NCBI RefSeq assembly: GCF_028993615.1
Contig: NZ_CP118632.1
Coordinates: 2,418,001 to 2,482,000 of the forward strand
DNA length: 64,000 nt
Source: Herbaspirillum sp. WKF16
GTDB lineage: Bacteria > Pseudomonadota > Gammaproteobacteria > Burkholderiales > Burkholderiaceae_D
Direction of reading: 5' to 3'
Shown one piece after another: positions 18,466 to 27,444 of the stretch. The notes below the pieces were generated by a model that saw only the letters and a program-made list of their open reading frames with translations, did not search any database and was not told where the DNA came from. The translations under genes were made by a program, and so were the position numbers. Each line of letters starts with the position of its first letter. Position 1 is the stretch's first letter.

Positions 18466-21081
18466 TCAAACCGCCTTACGCTCTCCCTTGCTGGCCGACT
18501 CTTCCAGGAAATCCTGCGCAAACCGCTGCAGCACGCCGCCGGCTTCATAGATCGAGACTTCCTCGGCCGTGTCCAGGCGGCAGGTCACCGGCACTTCCAC
18601 GCGCTCGCCGTTCTTGCGGTGGATTACCAGCGTCAGCTCGGCGCGCGGGCGGCGCTGGCCGATCACGTCGTAGGTCTCGGTGCCGTCGATGCCATAGGTG
18701 TTGCGGTTCTCGCCGGGCTTGAACTCCAGCGGCAGCACGCCCATGCCGATCAGGTTGGTGCGGTGGATGCGCTCGAAGCCCTCGGCCGCGATCGCTTCCA
18801 CACCGGCCAGGCGCACGCCCTTGGCGGCCCAGTCGCGCGAGGAACCCTGGCCGTAGTCGGCGCCGGCGATGATGATCAAGGGCTGGCGGCGCGCCATGTA
18901 GGCCTCGATGGTCTCCCACATGCGCATGACACGGCCCTCCGGCTCCAGGCGGGCCAGCGAACCTTGCCGCACGCTGCCGTCTTCCTTCTTCACCATTTCA
19001 TTGAACAGCTTGGGATTGGCGAAGGTGGCGCGCTGCGCCGTCAGGTGGTCGCCGCGGTGGGTGGCGTAAGAGTTGAAGTCTTCCTCCGGCAGGCCCATCT
19101 TGTGCAGGTATTCGCCGGCCGCGCTGTCCATCAGGATGGCGTTGGAGGGCGACAGGTGGTCGGTGGTGATGTTGTCGCCCAGCACCGCCAGCGGACGCAT
19201 GCCCGAGAGCGTGCGCTCTCCGGCCAGCGCGCCTTCCCAGTAGGGCGGACGGCGGATGTAGGTGCTCTGCGCGCGCCAGTCGTAGAGCGGGCTGACGGCC
19301 TGGCTGCGGTCGACGCGGGCCGAGAACATCGGCGTATAGACGTTGCGGAACTGCTGCGGCTTGACGGCCGCCTTGACCACGGCGTCGATCTCCTCGTCGC
19401 TGGGCCAGATGTCCTTCAGGCGGATCTCGCGGCCGTCCGGGCCGGTGCCCAGCACGTCCTGCTCGATGTCGAAGCGGATGGTGCCGGCAATCGCGTAGGC
19501 CACCACCAGCGGCGGCGAGGCCAGGAACGCCTGCTTGGCGTAGGGGTGGATGCGACCGTCGAAGTTGCGGTTGCCCGACAGCACCGCGGTGGCGTACAGG
19601 TCGCGTTCGATGATCTCCTGCTGGATCTTGGGATCGAGCGCGCCCGACATGCCGTTGCAGGTGGTGCAGGCGAAGGCCACGATGCCGAAGCCGAGCTTTT
19701 CCAGGTCGGCGGTGAGGCCGGCTTCCTCCAGATAGAGTTCGACCGCCTTGGAGCCCGGCGCCAGCGAGCTCTTCACCCAGGGCTTGCGCGCCAGCCCCAG
19801 GCGGTTGGCGTTGCGCGCCAGCAAGGCGGCGGCGATCACGTTGCGCGGGTTGCTGGTGTTGGTGCAGCTGGTGATGGCGGCGATGATGACGGCGCCGTCG
19901 GGCATCTTGCCGGCTTCGTTCTCGACCTTGCCGGCAATGCCTTGCGCGGCCAGCTCGGACACCGGCAGGCGCTTGTGCGGATTGCTGGGGCCGGCCAGCG
20001 TGCGCACCACGCTTGAGAGATCGAAGTGCAGCACGCGCTCGTACTCGACCTTGGCCAGCGCGTCCGACCACAGGCCGGTCTCCTTGGCATAGGTCTCCAC
20101 CAGCTTGACCTGCTCGTCCTCGCGGCCGGTCAGCTTGAGGTAATCGATGGTCTGCTGGTCGATCGAGAACATGGCGGCGGTGGCGCCGTATTCAGGGGCC
20201 ATGTTGGAAATCGTGGCGCGGTCGCCCAAGGTCAGGCTGGAGGCGCCGTCGCCGTAGAACTCCAGGTAGGCGCCGACCACCTTCTGGCGGCGCAGGAACT
20301 CGGTCAGCGTGAGCACGATGTCGGTGGCGGTGATGCCGGGCTGGCGGCGGCCGGTCAGCTCGACGCCGACGATGTCGGGCAGGCGCATCCAGGAGGCGCG
20401 GCCCAGCATGACGTTCTCGGCTTCCAGCCCGCCCACGCCGATGGCGATCACGCCCAACGCGTCCACGTGCGGGGTGTGGCTGTCGGTGCCGACCAGGGTA
20501 TCGGGGAAGGCCACGCCGTCCTTGGTGTAGATCACCGGCGACATCTTCTCCAGGTTGATCTGGTGCATGATGCCGTTGCCGGGGGGGATTACGTCCACGT
20601 TCTCGAAGGCCAGCTTGGTCCAGTCGATGAAGTGGAAGCGGTCTTCGTTGCGGCGATCCTCGATGGCGCGGTTCTTCTCGAAGGCCTGGGGATCGTCGCC
20701 GCCGCATTCTACCGCCAGCGAGTGGTCCACGATCAGCTGCACCGGCACCACAGGGTTGACCTTGGCGGGGTCGCCGCCCATGTCGGCGATGGCGTCGCGC
20801 AGGCCGGCCAGGTCGACCAGCGCGGTCTGGCCCAGGATGTCATGGCACACCACGCGGGCCGGGAACCAGGGGAAGTCCAGCTCGCGCTTGCGCTCGATCA
20901 GCTGGCGCAGCGAGTCGGTGAGGGTGGCCGGGTCGCAGCGGCGCACCAGGTTCTCGGCCAGCACGCGGGAGGTGTAGGGCAGGCCGTCCCAGGCGCCGGG
21001 CTTGATGGCGTCGACGGCGGCGCGGGCGTCGAAATAATCCAGCTTGGTGCCCGGCAGTTGCTTGCGGTATTGAGTATTCAT
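18466..21081 (-). CDS. acnD: Fe/S-dependent 2-methylisocitrate dehydratase AcnD
   Basis: This 871-aa aconitase-family enzyme works in the 2-methylcitrate cycle, dehydrating 2-methylcitrate to 2-methyl-trans-aconitate; PrpF then isomerises the product. The [4Fe-4S] ligands are visible as SCTNTSNPRNVIAAALLA and FACTTCNGMSG. The aconitase landmarks VPVQLIVDHSL, FVGTDSHTP-like LVGTDSHTPHVDALG and the C-terminal swivel segment ADYGQGSSRDWAAKG are present. Pairing with prpF marks it as AcnD rather than AcnA. It lies 60 bp behind the GntR gene in the same direction. Confidence 0.95.
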   Translation of the reverse strand: MNTQYRKQLPGTKLDYFDARAAVDAIKPGAWDGLPYTSRVLAENLVRRCDPATLTDSLRQLIERKRELDFPWFPARVVCHDILGQTALVDLAGLRDAIADMGGDPAKVNPVVPVQLIVDHSLAVECGGDDPQAFEKNRAIEDRRNEDRFHFIDWTKLAFENVDVIPPGNGIMHQINLEKMSPVIYTKDGVAFPDTLVGTDSHTPHVDALGVIAIGVGGLEAENVMLGRASWMRLPDIVGVELTGRRQPGITATDIVLTLTEFLRRQKVVGAYLEFYGDGASSLTLGDRATISNMAPEYGATAAMFSIDQQTIDYLKLTGREDEQVKLVETYAKETGLWSDALAKVEYERVLHFDLSSVVRTLAGPSNPHKRLPVSELAAQGIAGKVENEAGKMPDGAVIIAAITSCTNTSNPRNVIAAALLARNANRLGLARKPWVKSSLAPGSKAVELYLEEAGLTADLEKLGFGIVAFACTTCNGMSGALDPKIQQEIIERDLYATAVLSGNRNFDGRIHPYAKQAFLASPPLVVAYAIAGTIRFDIEQDVLGTGPDGREIRLKDIWPSDEEIDAVVKAAVKPQQFRNVYTPMFSARVDRSQAVSPLYDWRAQSTYIRRPPYWEGALAGERTLSGMRPLAVLGDNITTDHLSPSNAILMDSAAGEYLHKMGLPEEDFNSYATHRGDHLTAQRATFANPKLFNEMVKKEDGSVRQGSLARLEPEGRVMRMWETIEAYMARRQPLIIIAGADYGQGSSRDWAAKGVRLAGVEAIAAEGFERIHRTNLIGMGVLPLEFKPGENRNTYGIDGTETYDVIGQRRPRAELTLVIHRKNGERVEVPVTCRLDTAEEVSIYEAGGVLQRFAQDFLEESASKGERKAV

Positions 21082-21141
21082 GGCGGTTGGCTCGTGGTTG
21101 TCTCGGTTGAATAATTGGTGTGGTGTGAGGGCGGATCGGGA

Positions 21142-21861
21142 TCAGGCCTGGTCGCGCTTGCCCGTGGCCTGCTGCGCGATCTGGTGTTCGATGTTGCGGC
21201 GTGATGCGCCGATGTGCCGGCGCATCAGGAGGTCGGCCAGTTCGCCGTCGCCGTCGGCCAGCGCATCGAGGATGCGGTGGTGCTCGGCGAAGGCCTGGCG
21301 CGGCCGGTTGGGGGTGGAGGCATTGGCGGAATACTGGATGCGGTACATGCGCGCCAGCTGGTACAGCTCGCCGCACAGGATGCGGGTGAGGATCTGGTTG
21401 CCGCTGGCCTGGATGATCTTGTAATGGAAGTCGTCGTCGCCGTCCTGCTGGTAGTAGCCGCGGCCGGCCTGGAAGGCTTTGTCTTTCTCGTGGGTGTCGA
21501 GCACGCGGCGCAACTCGTCCAGCTCGGCGCGGCTCATGCGTTCGGCGGCCAGGCGGCACGCCATGCCTTCCAGCGATTCGCGGATCTGGAACAGTTCGAC
21601 CAGGCCCTCCAGCGTCAGCGACACCACGCGGGCGCCCACGTGCGGCACCCGCACCAGCAGGTTCTGGCCTTCCAGGCGATGGATGGCCTCGCGCAACGGG
21701 CCGCGGCTGATGCCGTAGGTGCGCGCCAGCTCGGGCTCGGAAATCTTGCTGCCCGGGGCGATCTCGCCCTGGACGATCGCGGTCTGGATTTTCCGGAACA
21801 CGTGTTCCGACAGCGTCTCTGCGTCGCGTTCTGAGCCTGGTAGCGTGATCAGCTCACTCAT
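21142..21861 (-). CDS. GntR-family transcriptional regulator (FCD subfamily)
   Basis: A 239-aa regulator starting at 21861 (MSELITLPGSERD). The N-terminal winged helix (about 15-80) has IVQGEIAPGSKISEPELARTYGISRGPLREAIHRLEGQNLL. The C-terminal FCD ligand domain (about 95-225) contains FQIRESLEGMACRLAAERMS and DDDFHYKIIQASGN, including metal-binding-type His/Asp residues. It leads the acnD-prpF operon and is the obvious candidate regulator of propionate catabolism, probably sensing a methylcitrate-cycle intermediate. Palindromes in its own promoter suggest autoregulation. Confidence 0.9.
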   Translation of the reverse strand: MSELITLPGSERDAETLSEHVFRKIQTAIVQGEIAPGSKISEPELARTYGISRGPLREAIHRLEGQNLLVRVPHVGARVVSLTLEGLVELFQIRESLEGMACRLAAERMSRAELDELRRVLDTHEKDKAFQAGRGYYQQDGDDDFHYKIIQASGNQILTRILCGELYQLARMYRIQYSANASTPNRPRQAFAEHHRILDALADGDGELADLLMRRHIGASRRNIEHQIAQQATGKRDQA

Positions 21862-21862
21862 G

Positions 21863-21871
21863 GTGTCGACA
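21863..21871. promoter_or_regulatory. Candidate GntR operator half, GTGTCGACA at the gntR start codon
   Basis: GTGTCGACA directly upstream of the gntR ATG repeats the core of the 12-bp palindrome at 21924-21935. Two copies bracketing one promoter suggest cooperative autorepression; this is inference. Confidence 0.45.
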
Positions 21872-21893
21872 ATCCGTTTGTTTTGATCGATCA

Positions 21894-21922
21894 ACTATAG
21901 CACTTTAGGAAAAAAATGTGAA
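21894..21922 (-). promoter_or_regulatory. Predicted sigma-70 promoter of gntR-acnD-prpF
   Basis: On the minus strand, TTCACA (21917-21922) and TATAGT (21894-21899) are separated by exactly 17 bp. A perfect palindrome TTGATCGATCAA (21883-21894) covers the expected start site, and the GTGTCGACA boxes flank the promoter. Confidence 0.65.
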
Positions 21923-21923
21923 A

Positions 21924-21935
21924 AGTGTCGACACT
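21924..21935. promoter_or_regulatory. Candidate GntR operator, perfect palindrome AGTGTCGACACT
   Basis: This 12-bp perfect palindrome abuts the -35 element of the gntR promoter. Its TGT..ACA core fits the GT-N-AC pattern of FadR/FCD-type GntR operators. It could also affect the divergent iclR gene. Confidence 0.55.
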
Positions 21936-22014
21936 CAAATAATAGTGGATCCAATCGGTTAAAAAATAGCATGAGGAGTTTTTCGTCTCTGATGAGAAAA
22001 TCCGCGACATCTTT

Positions 22015-22059
22015 GAGAAATATTTGGGCAAAGATAAAAGTTTTTTAAAAATATTTCTC
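22015..22059. promoter_or_regulatory. 11-bp inverted repeat upstream of iclR-type gene
   Basis: GAGAAATATTT (22015-22025) and AAATATTTCTC (22049-22059) are exact inverted copies separated by 23 bp in a strongly AT-rich region. It is a candidate binding site for the IclR protein encoded 54 bp downstream. Confidence 0.45.
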
Positions 22060-22112
22060 GCAGTAAGAGAATCGATCACCAAAACTGAGAATTTAACTTT
22101 ATATTGCGATCC

Positions 22113-22850
22113 ATGGACTCTCCTCAGACCTCTACCATCGTCGACCGCGTACTTCATGTTCTAGCTGGCGTCGCCCGCGCGGGCAAGCCCGTCAGCGCCA
22201 AACAGATCGCTGCCATGGTGCAGCAGCCGGTCAGCACGGTGTACCGCCACCTGGCTTCCCTCAAGAAATGGGGGCTGCTGCAGGAACACATGAATTCCGG
22301 CACCTTCGAGCCCGGCCCGACCGGCGTGCAGCTGGCCTGGGGCTTCGACCAGAACTCCAACCTCATCAGCCAGAGCCGCGAAGAGATCAGTTCGCTGGTG
22401 GAGCGCAGCGGCGAGAGCGTGGGCCTGCTGGTCTACATCAACGGCGAGATGGTGTGCATCGCCATGGAGGAGAGCACCCAGCCGTTGCGCTGCTCCTTCA
22501 CCAAGGGCCGCTCGCATTCGCTGCTCAAGGGCGCCTCGGCCAAGAGCCTGCTGGCCTTCATGCCGCGCAAGCTGCAACAGAAGCTGGTGGCCGACCAACT
22601 GGCCGACAAGCCGGATGAAGCCGCCGCGCTGGAAGCGCAGCTCGAAGAGATCCGCCGCCGCGGCTACTCCATCAGCGAGAGCGAGGTCGACCTGGGCGTG
22701 TGGGGCGTTTCGGTTCCCATCCTGGCCTCCAACGGCCGCCTGGAGGGCACCATCACGCTGATGGCGCCGGCGCTGCGCGTCGGCCCGCGCGAACAGGAAC
22801 TGGTGCGCATGACCGTGGAAGCGGCGCAGCGCATATGTAATCGTTTTTAA
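22113..22850 (+). CDS. IclR-family transcriptional regulator
   Basis: A 245-aa regulator. The N-terminal IclR winged helix (about 5-70) reads IVDRVLHVLAGVARAGKPVSAKQIAAMVQQPVSTVYRHLASLKKWG. The C-terminal effector domain (about 85-240) contains GLLVYINGEMVCIAME, LLKGASAKSLLAFMP and GVWGVSVPILASNGRLEGTITLMAPALR. It lies upstream of, and in the same direction as, the ABC importer and hut genes, so it probably controls histidine or derivative uptake. No SD is evident. TATATT at 22100-22105 ends 7 nt before the ATG, so a leaderless transcript is possible; an in-frame TTG at 22104 is less likely. Confidence 0.88.
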   Translation: MDSPQTSTIVDRVLHVLAGVARAGKPVSAKQIAAMVQQPVSTVYRHLASLKKWGLLQEHMNSGTFEPGPTGVQLAWGFDQNSNLISQSREEISSLVERSGESVGLLVYINGEMVCIAMEESTQPLRCSFTKGRSHSLLKGASAKSLLAFMPRKLQQKLVADQLADKPDEAAALEAQLEEIRRRGYSISESEVDLGVWGVSVPILASNGRLEGTITLMAPALRVGPREQELVRMTVEAAQRICNRF

Positions 22851-22977
22851 GATCGTCCCGCCGGGGTCATGCCGCAATGGCATGACCCCGGGCGATCTGC
22901 CTTGTTGTTGTCGTTCGCCAGGAAATCAGCCCGGGGAGTCGGCTCCCCGGCCCGTTGCTTCTAACAGAGGATCCAAG

Positions 22978-23730
22978 ATGAAAATTTCCAAGCTGCTCTG
23001 CGCCTTCACGGCCGTGTTTGCCATGCTCACCGCCGCCGCTCCCGCGGCCAATGCCGCCGACAACGTGATCCGGGTCGGCACCGACGCCACCTTCCCGCCG
23101 ATGGAGTTCGTCAAGGACGGCAAGCGCACCGGCTTCGACATCGAGCTCATCGAAGCGCTGGCCAAGACCATGGGCAAGAAGGTGCAGTGGATCGACATCG
23201 ACTTCAAGGGCCTGATCCCCGGCCTGATCTCCAACCGCTTCGACATCGCCGCCTCGGCCATCTACATGACCGACGACCGCCGCAAGGTGGTCAACTTCAG
23301 CGATCCCTACTACCGCGGCGGCCTGGCCGTGCTGGTGCGCCGTGACGACCAGAGCATCAAGGTGCCGGACGACCTGAACAAGGGCAAGAAGGTCTCGGTG
23401 CAGGTCGGCACCAAGTCGGTGGGTTACCTGAAGGACAACTACCCGGGTGTGGAGCGCGTCGAGGTCGAGAAGAACCAGGCCATGTTCGACCTGCTGGCCA
23501 CCGGCCGCGTGAACGCCGCCGTCACCGGCCGTCCGGCCGCGGTCGAATACGCCCGCACCCAGCCGCTGGTGCGCGTGCTCGACAAGGGCCTGACCACCGA
23601 GCTGTATGGCTACGCCATGCGCAAGGGCGACACCGAGCTGGCCGAACAGCTCAACAAGGCGCTGCAGACGCTGCGCGTGAACGGCACCTACACCGCGCTG
23701 ACCGACAAGTGGTTCGGCAAGGCCGAGTAA
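22978..23730 (+). CDS. ABC transporter substrate-binding protein, polar amino acid type (hut-associated)
   Basis: A 250-aa periplasmic binding protein, started at 22978 behind AGAGGA, with the signal peptide MKISKLLCAFTAVFAMLTAA...ANAA. The mature protein begins NVIRVGTDATFPPMEFVKDGKRTGFDIELIEALAKTMG and has DIAASAIYMTDDRRKVVNFSDPYY, the family 3 signature. A permease and an ATPase follow, then hutD, hutF and hutG. The likely ligand is therefore histidine or a histidine breakdown product such as urocanate or formiminoglutamate; this is inferred from position only. Confidence 0.92.
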   Translation: MKISKLLCAFTAVFAMLTAAAPAANAADNVIRVGTDATFPPMEFVKDGKRTGFDIELIEALAKTMGKKVQWIDIDFKGLIPGLISNRFDIAASAIYMTDDRRKVVNFSDPYYRGGLAVLVRRDDQSIKVPDDLNKGKKVSVQVGTKSVGYLKDNYPGVERVEVEKNQAMFDLLATGRVNAAVTGRPAAVEYARTQPLVRVLDKGLTTELYGYAMRKGDTELAEQLNKALQTLRVNGTYTALTDKWFGKAE

Positions 23731-23865
23731 TCATCTTGCCGGCCGGCATCCGTCGCGCAGCCAGCGCGGCGGCGCCCGGCGCAAGATAAAGCTATTCTCT
23801 TCATACGGATCGCCGTTGCCGGATTTCCCGGCAACGGCTGCACGATCCACTTTCCGGAGTTCCCG

Positions 23866-24531
23866 ATGGATTTTGACTTTTCCCCGGTCTGGGAAAGCTG
23901 GCGCTCGCTCGCCAGCGGCGTAGCCGTCACGGTGGAAATCACCGCCGCCGCGCTGGTGCTGGGTTGCGTGCTGGGCCTGCTGGTCGGGCTGGGCCGCCTG
24001 TCGCCGCAGCGCCGCATCATCTACGGCATCTGCACCTTCTACCTGACCCTGGTGCGCGGCACGCCGCTCCTGGTGCAGCTGTTCATCTGGTTCTTCGGCC
24101 TGCCGCATTTCGGCATCCTGTTGCCGGCCTATGTGTGCGGCATCCTGGGGCTGGGCATTTACAGCGGCGCCTACGTCTCGGAAATCGTGCGCGGCGCCAT
24201 CCAGTCGATCGAACGCGGCCAGATGGAAGCGGCCCGCTCGCTGGGCCTGCCTTACAAGATGGCGATGCGCCGCGTGGTGCTGCCGCAGGCCTTCGTGCGC
24301 ATGATCCCGCCGCTGGGCAATGAATTCATCGCGCTGATCAAGAACTCGGCCCTGGTCTCGCTCTTGACCATCGCCGACCTGATGCACGAGGGCGAGAAGA
24401 TCATCAGCGTGACCTACCGCTCGCTGGAGGTCTACCTGGTGATCGCCGCGATCTATCTGGCATTGACCAGCGTCACGACGCTGGCGCTGCGCCGCATCGA
24501 GAAGGTGCTGCGCTCGGAAGGGAGAGTGTGA
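23866..24531 (+). CDS. Amino acid ABC transporter permease
   Basis: A 221-aa inner-membrane subunit with about five transmembrane helices, starting in [25 protein letters not shown]. The cytoplasmic EAA loop, [26 protein letters not shown], sits at about residue 125 and docks to the ATPase. The segment [20 protein letters not shown] is characteristic of His/Glu/Gln-type permeases. Only one permease gene is present, so the importer probably uses a homodimer. Its TGA overlaps the ATG of the ATPase gene. Confidence 0.93.
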   Translation: MDFDFSPVWESWRSLASGVAVTVEITAAALVLGCVLGLLVGLGRLSPQRRIIYGICTFYLTLVRGTPLLVQLFIWFFGLPHFGILLPAYVCGILGLGIYSGAYVSEIVRGAIQSIERGQMEAARSLGLPYKMAMRRVVLPQAFVRMIPPLGNEFIALIKNSALVSLLTIADLMHEGEKIISVTYRSLEVYLVIAAIYLALTSVTTLALRRIEKVLRSEGRV

Positions 24532-25304
24532 TGGCGCAGGCAATCGTCGACGTCAAGGGCCTGAAGAAATCCTTCGGCGACCATGTGGTGTTGAAGGACA
24601 TCGATTTCGCCGTCCAGCCGCGCCAGGTGGTGGTGGTGATCGGCCCCAGCGGTTCGGGCAAGAGCACCTTCCTGCGCTGCCTGAACGGATTGGAGACCGC
24701 CGAGGGCGGCACCGTGCTGGTGTCCGGCCATCCGGTGGTGGAGAACGGCCGCATGATGCCCGAGACCAAGCTCGACGCGCTGCGCGCCGAGGTGGGCATG
24801 GTGTTCCAGTCGTTCAACCTGTTCCCGCACCTGACCGTGCTGGACAACATCACGCTGGCGCCGACCTGCCTGCGCAACGTGCCGCGCAAGCAGGCCGAGG
24901 AACAGGGCATGCGGCTGTTGAAGAAGGTCGGCCTGGATCACAAGGCCAAGGTCTATCCTGGCACCCTGTCGGGCGGCCAGAAGCAGCGCGTGGCGATCGC
25001 CCGCGCGCTGGCGATGGAGCCGAAAGTGATGCTGTTCGACGAGCCGACCTCGGCGCTCGACCCCGAACTGGTGGGCGAAGTGCTGCAGGTGATGAAGGAC
25101 CTGGCCGCCGAAGGCATGACCATGCTGATCGTGACCCACGAGATGGGCTTCGCCCGCGAGGTGGCCGACGTGGTGGTGGTGATGGACCACGGCAGCATCG
25201 TCGAAGCCGGCGCGCCGGCCGAGATCTTCACCGCGCCCAAGGAGGCGCGCACCCGCAGCTTCCTGCAGACCTTGCTCTCGCGTGAGGCGGTCCATGGCGG
25301 CTAA
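24531..25304 (+). CDS. Amino acid ABC transporter ATP-binding protein
   Basis: This 257-aa ATPase energises the adjacent permease. Walker A is [13 protein letters not shown] (about residue 38), the Q-loop [15 protein letters not shown], the signature LSGGQKQR, Walker [15 protein letters not shown] and the switch His is in [11 protein letters not shown]. The organisation is that of HisP/GlnQ proteins. Start and stop both overlap neighbours: TGATG with the permease and 11 bp with hutD. Confidence 0.95.
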   Translation: MAQAIVDVKGLKKSFGDHVVLKDIDFAVQPRQVVVVIGPSGSGKSTFLRCLNGLETAEGGTVLVSGHPVVENGRMMPETKLDALRAEVGMVFQSFNLFPHLTVLDNITLAPTCLRNVPRKQAEEQGMRLLKKVGLDHKAKVYPGTLSGGQKQRVAIARALAMEPKVMLFDEPTSALDPELVGEVLQVMKDLAAEGMTMLIVTHEMGFAREVADVVVVMDHGSIVEAGAPAEIFTAPKEARTRSFLQTLLSREAVHGG

Positions 25305-25926
25305 CGAGACGGTCGAGCAGCAGTCCGGCGTGGCCGGCGGCGCCATCGCGTCCACCGGCAACCTGGGACGCATCGCCGCCGTACCCTGGAAGAACGAAGG
25401 CGGGCAGACGCGCGAACTGTGCGTGGAGCCGCCCGAGGCCGGTTTCGGCGACTTCGTCTGGCGCGCCAGCGTGGCCGACGTCGGCCGCGACGGCGCGTTC
25501 TCGACCTTCGACGGCATCGCCCGCACCATCGTGCTGCTGGAAGGCGGGGGCTTCACCATCCACGCCGGCGAGCGGCAATTGCACGACCTGCGCGAGTGCT
25601 TTGCGCCGTTCGCCTTCGACGGCGAACTGCAGGTCTCGGTGCGCTTGCACGGCGCGCCGACGCTGGACTTCAACCTGATGATCCGGCGCGAGCTGGCCGA
25701 GGGCGAAGTGGTGGCGCTGACCGCGCAGAATTCGCGCCGGCTGTCGGCCGATACGGCGCTGCTTTACGTCGCCCAGGGCGCGGCCTGCCTGACCGATGCG
25801 GCCGGCCTGCAATTGCAGCTGCGCACCGGCGAGTTCGTGCGGCTGCGACAGGGCGCCGTGCCGCCCGACCTGCTGTGCGCGGCAGGCGCAGTGGTGCTGG
25901 CGGTGCACATCCGGCACAAGAAATGA
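25294..25926 (+). CDS. hutD: HutD family protein
   Basis: A 210-aa cupin-fold protein of the HutD family. The ATG at 25294, with GAGG upstream, was preferred over a GTG 12 nt earlier. Family landmarks are [60 protein letters not shown] and [15 protein letters not shown]. HutD is thought to modulate the upper limit of hut expression, perhaps by binding urocanate or formylglutamate, but its biochemistry is not settled. It overlaps the transporter ATPase gene by 11 bp, tying the importer to histidine catabolism. Confidence 0.9.
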   Translation: MAANETVEQQSGVAGGAIASTGNLGRIAAVPWKNEGGQTRELCVEPPEAGFGDFVWRASVADVGRDGAFSTFDGIARTIVLLEGGGFTIHAGERQLHDLRECFAPFAFDGELQVSVRLHGAPTLDFNLMIRRELAEGEVVALTAQNSRRLSADTALLYVAQGAACLTDAAGLQLQLRTGEFVRLRQGAVPPDLLCAAGAVVLAVHIRHKK

Positions 25927-26004
25927 ATCCACCGTACGTGCCGCCATGGGCGGTGCGCACGCATTTGCATCAGCAGTTCCATAAAACCAACAAAGGGTGA
26001 GCAC

Positions 26005-27435
26005 ATGACAACTCACACCGGGCAAGACCCGCAAGATTCAACCGTTCCAGGCGGCCAGCTGTTTTGCCGCGCCGCCTTGTTGCCCGAGGGCTGGCGCAGC
26101 GACGTGCTGCTGCGCTGGAACGCGGCAGGCGAACTGACCGAAGCCACGCCCGGCAGCGCGCGCGGCGACGCGCCCCTGGCCGCCGGACCGGTGATCCCCG
26201 GCATGCCCAACCTGCACTCGCACGCCTTCCAGCGCGCGATGGCCGGGCTGACCGAGACCATGGGCAGCCCGACCGACTCCTTCTGGAGCTGGCGCACGCT
26301 GATGTACCGCTTCGCGCAGCGCCTGCAGCCGCAGCACCTGGAGGCGATCGCCCGCCATCTCTACATCGAGATGCTCAAGGCCGGCTACACCTCGGTATGC
26401 GAATTCCATTACCTGCACCACGGCCCCGGCGGCCAAGCCTATGACGACCCGGCCGAGCTCTCGCTGCGCGTGATGCAGGCGGCGCAAGAGGCCGGCATCG
26501 GCATGACGCTGCTGCCGGTGCTGTACCAGTACGGCGGCTTCGGCAGCGCCGCGCCGCTGGAGCACCAGGCGCGCTTCATCTCCTCGCCGCAGTGGCTGCT
26601 GGAGCTGCGCGCACGCCTGCAGCAGGCCTTGCCGGAAAACGGCATGCGCCGCTACGGAGTGGCGCCGCACTCGCTGCGCGCGGTCTCGGGCGAAGGCCTG
26701 GCGCAACTGGTGTCGGGGCTGCGCGCCCAGGCCGGCGGCGCCGATGCGCCCATCCACATCCACATCGCCGAGCAGACGCGCGAGGTCGACGATTGCCTGG
26801 CCTGGTGCGGCAAGCGCCCGGTGCAGTTGCTGCTTTCCCTGCAGGAACTCGACGCCCGCTGGTGCCTGGTGCACGCCACCCACATGTCCGACGACGAATA
26901 CGCCGCCGTGGCGCAGAGCGGCGCCGTGGTCGGCCTGTGCCCGAGCACCGAGGCCAATCTCGGCGACGGCATCATCGATGCGCCGCGCCTGCTGGACGAC
27001 GGCGCCCACTGGGGCATCGGTTCGGACAGCAACGTCGCCGTCGACCTGCGCTCGGAACTGCGCCTGCTCGAATACGGGCAGCGCCTGCATCATCGCCGCC
27101 GCAACATGCTCGCCAGCGAGGCGGCGCCGGCCGTGGCCGACCGCCTGTTCACGCAGGCCGTGGCCGGCGGCGCGCTGGCCACCGGGCGCAACGTGGCGGG
27201 ACTGGCCGCGGGCCAGCGCGCCGATTTCGTGGTGCTTGATCCCGACGACGTCAACCTGGCCGACCGCGATCCGGAGCAACTGCTCTCTGCGCTGGTGTTC
27301 TGCCAGCATGGCGGCAACCCGGTGCGCGACGTCCACGTCGGCGGGTGCAAGGTGGTGGCCGACGGCCGCCATGCGCTGGAAGAGGGCGCGCGCGCAGGCT
27401 ATCGCGCCGCGGTATCCGAGCTGTTGAAAGATTAA
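26005..27435 (+). CDS. hutF: Formimidoylglutamate deiminase HutF
   Basis: This 476-aa amidohydrolase hydrolyses N-formimino-L-glutamate to N-formyl-L-glutamate and ammonia, the fourth step of the five-step histidine pathway. Zinc ligands are in GMPNLHSHAFQRAM (HxH, about residue 70), HIHIAEQ (about 250) and WCLVHATHMSDDEY. The metal Asp is in IGSDSNVAVDLRSEL near residue 340. Length is normal. It starts with ATG behind AAGGGTGA. With hutG directly downstream the cell makes glutamate through formylglutamate rather than by the formiminoglutamase route. Confidence 0.94.
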   Translation: MTTHTGQDPQDSTVPGGQLFCRAALLPEGWRSDVLLRWNAAGELTEATPGSARGDAPLAAGPVIPGMPNLHSHAFQRAMAGLTETMGSPTDSFWSWRTLMYRFAQRLQPQHLEAIARHLYIEMLKAGYTSVCEFHYLHHGPGGQAYDDPAELSLRVMQAAQEAGIGMTLLPVLYQYGGFGSAAPLEHQARFISSPQWLLELRARLQQALPENGMRRYGVAPHSLRAVSGEGLAQLVSGLRAQAGGADAPIHIHIAEQTREVDDCLAWCGKRPVQLLLSLQELDARWCLVHATHMSDDEYAAVAQSGAVVGLCPSTEANLGDGIIDAPRLLDDGAHWGIGSDSNVAVDLRSELRLLEYGQRLHHRRRNMLASEAAPAVADRLFTQAVAGGALATGRNVAGLAAGQRADFVVLDPDDVNLADRDPEQLLSALVFCQHGGNPVRDVHVGGCKVVADGRHALEEGARAGYRAAVSELLKD

Positions 27436-27444
27436 GGAAGAGTC

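Noticed and set aside
22978..25304. Assigning the importer as a histidine permease (HisJQMP)
   Set aside because: The motifs define only a polar amino-acid importer; a single permease gene is present and the ligand cannot be read from sequence.
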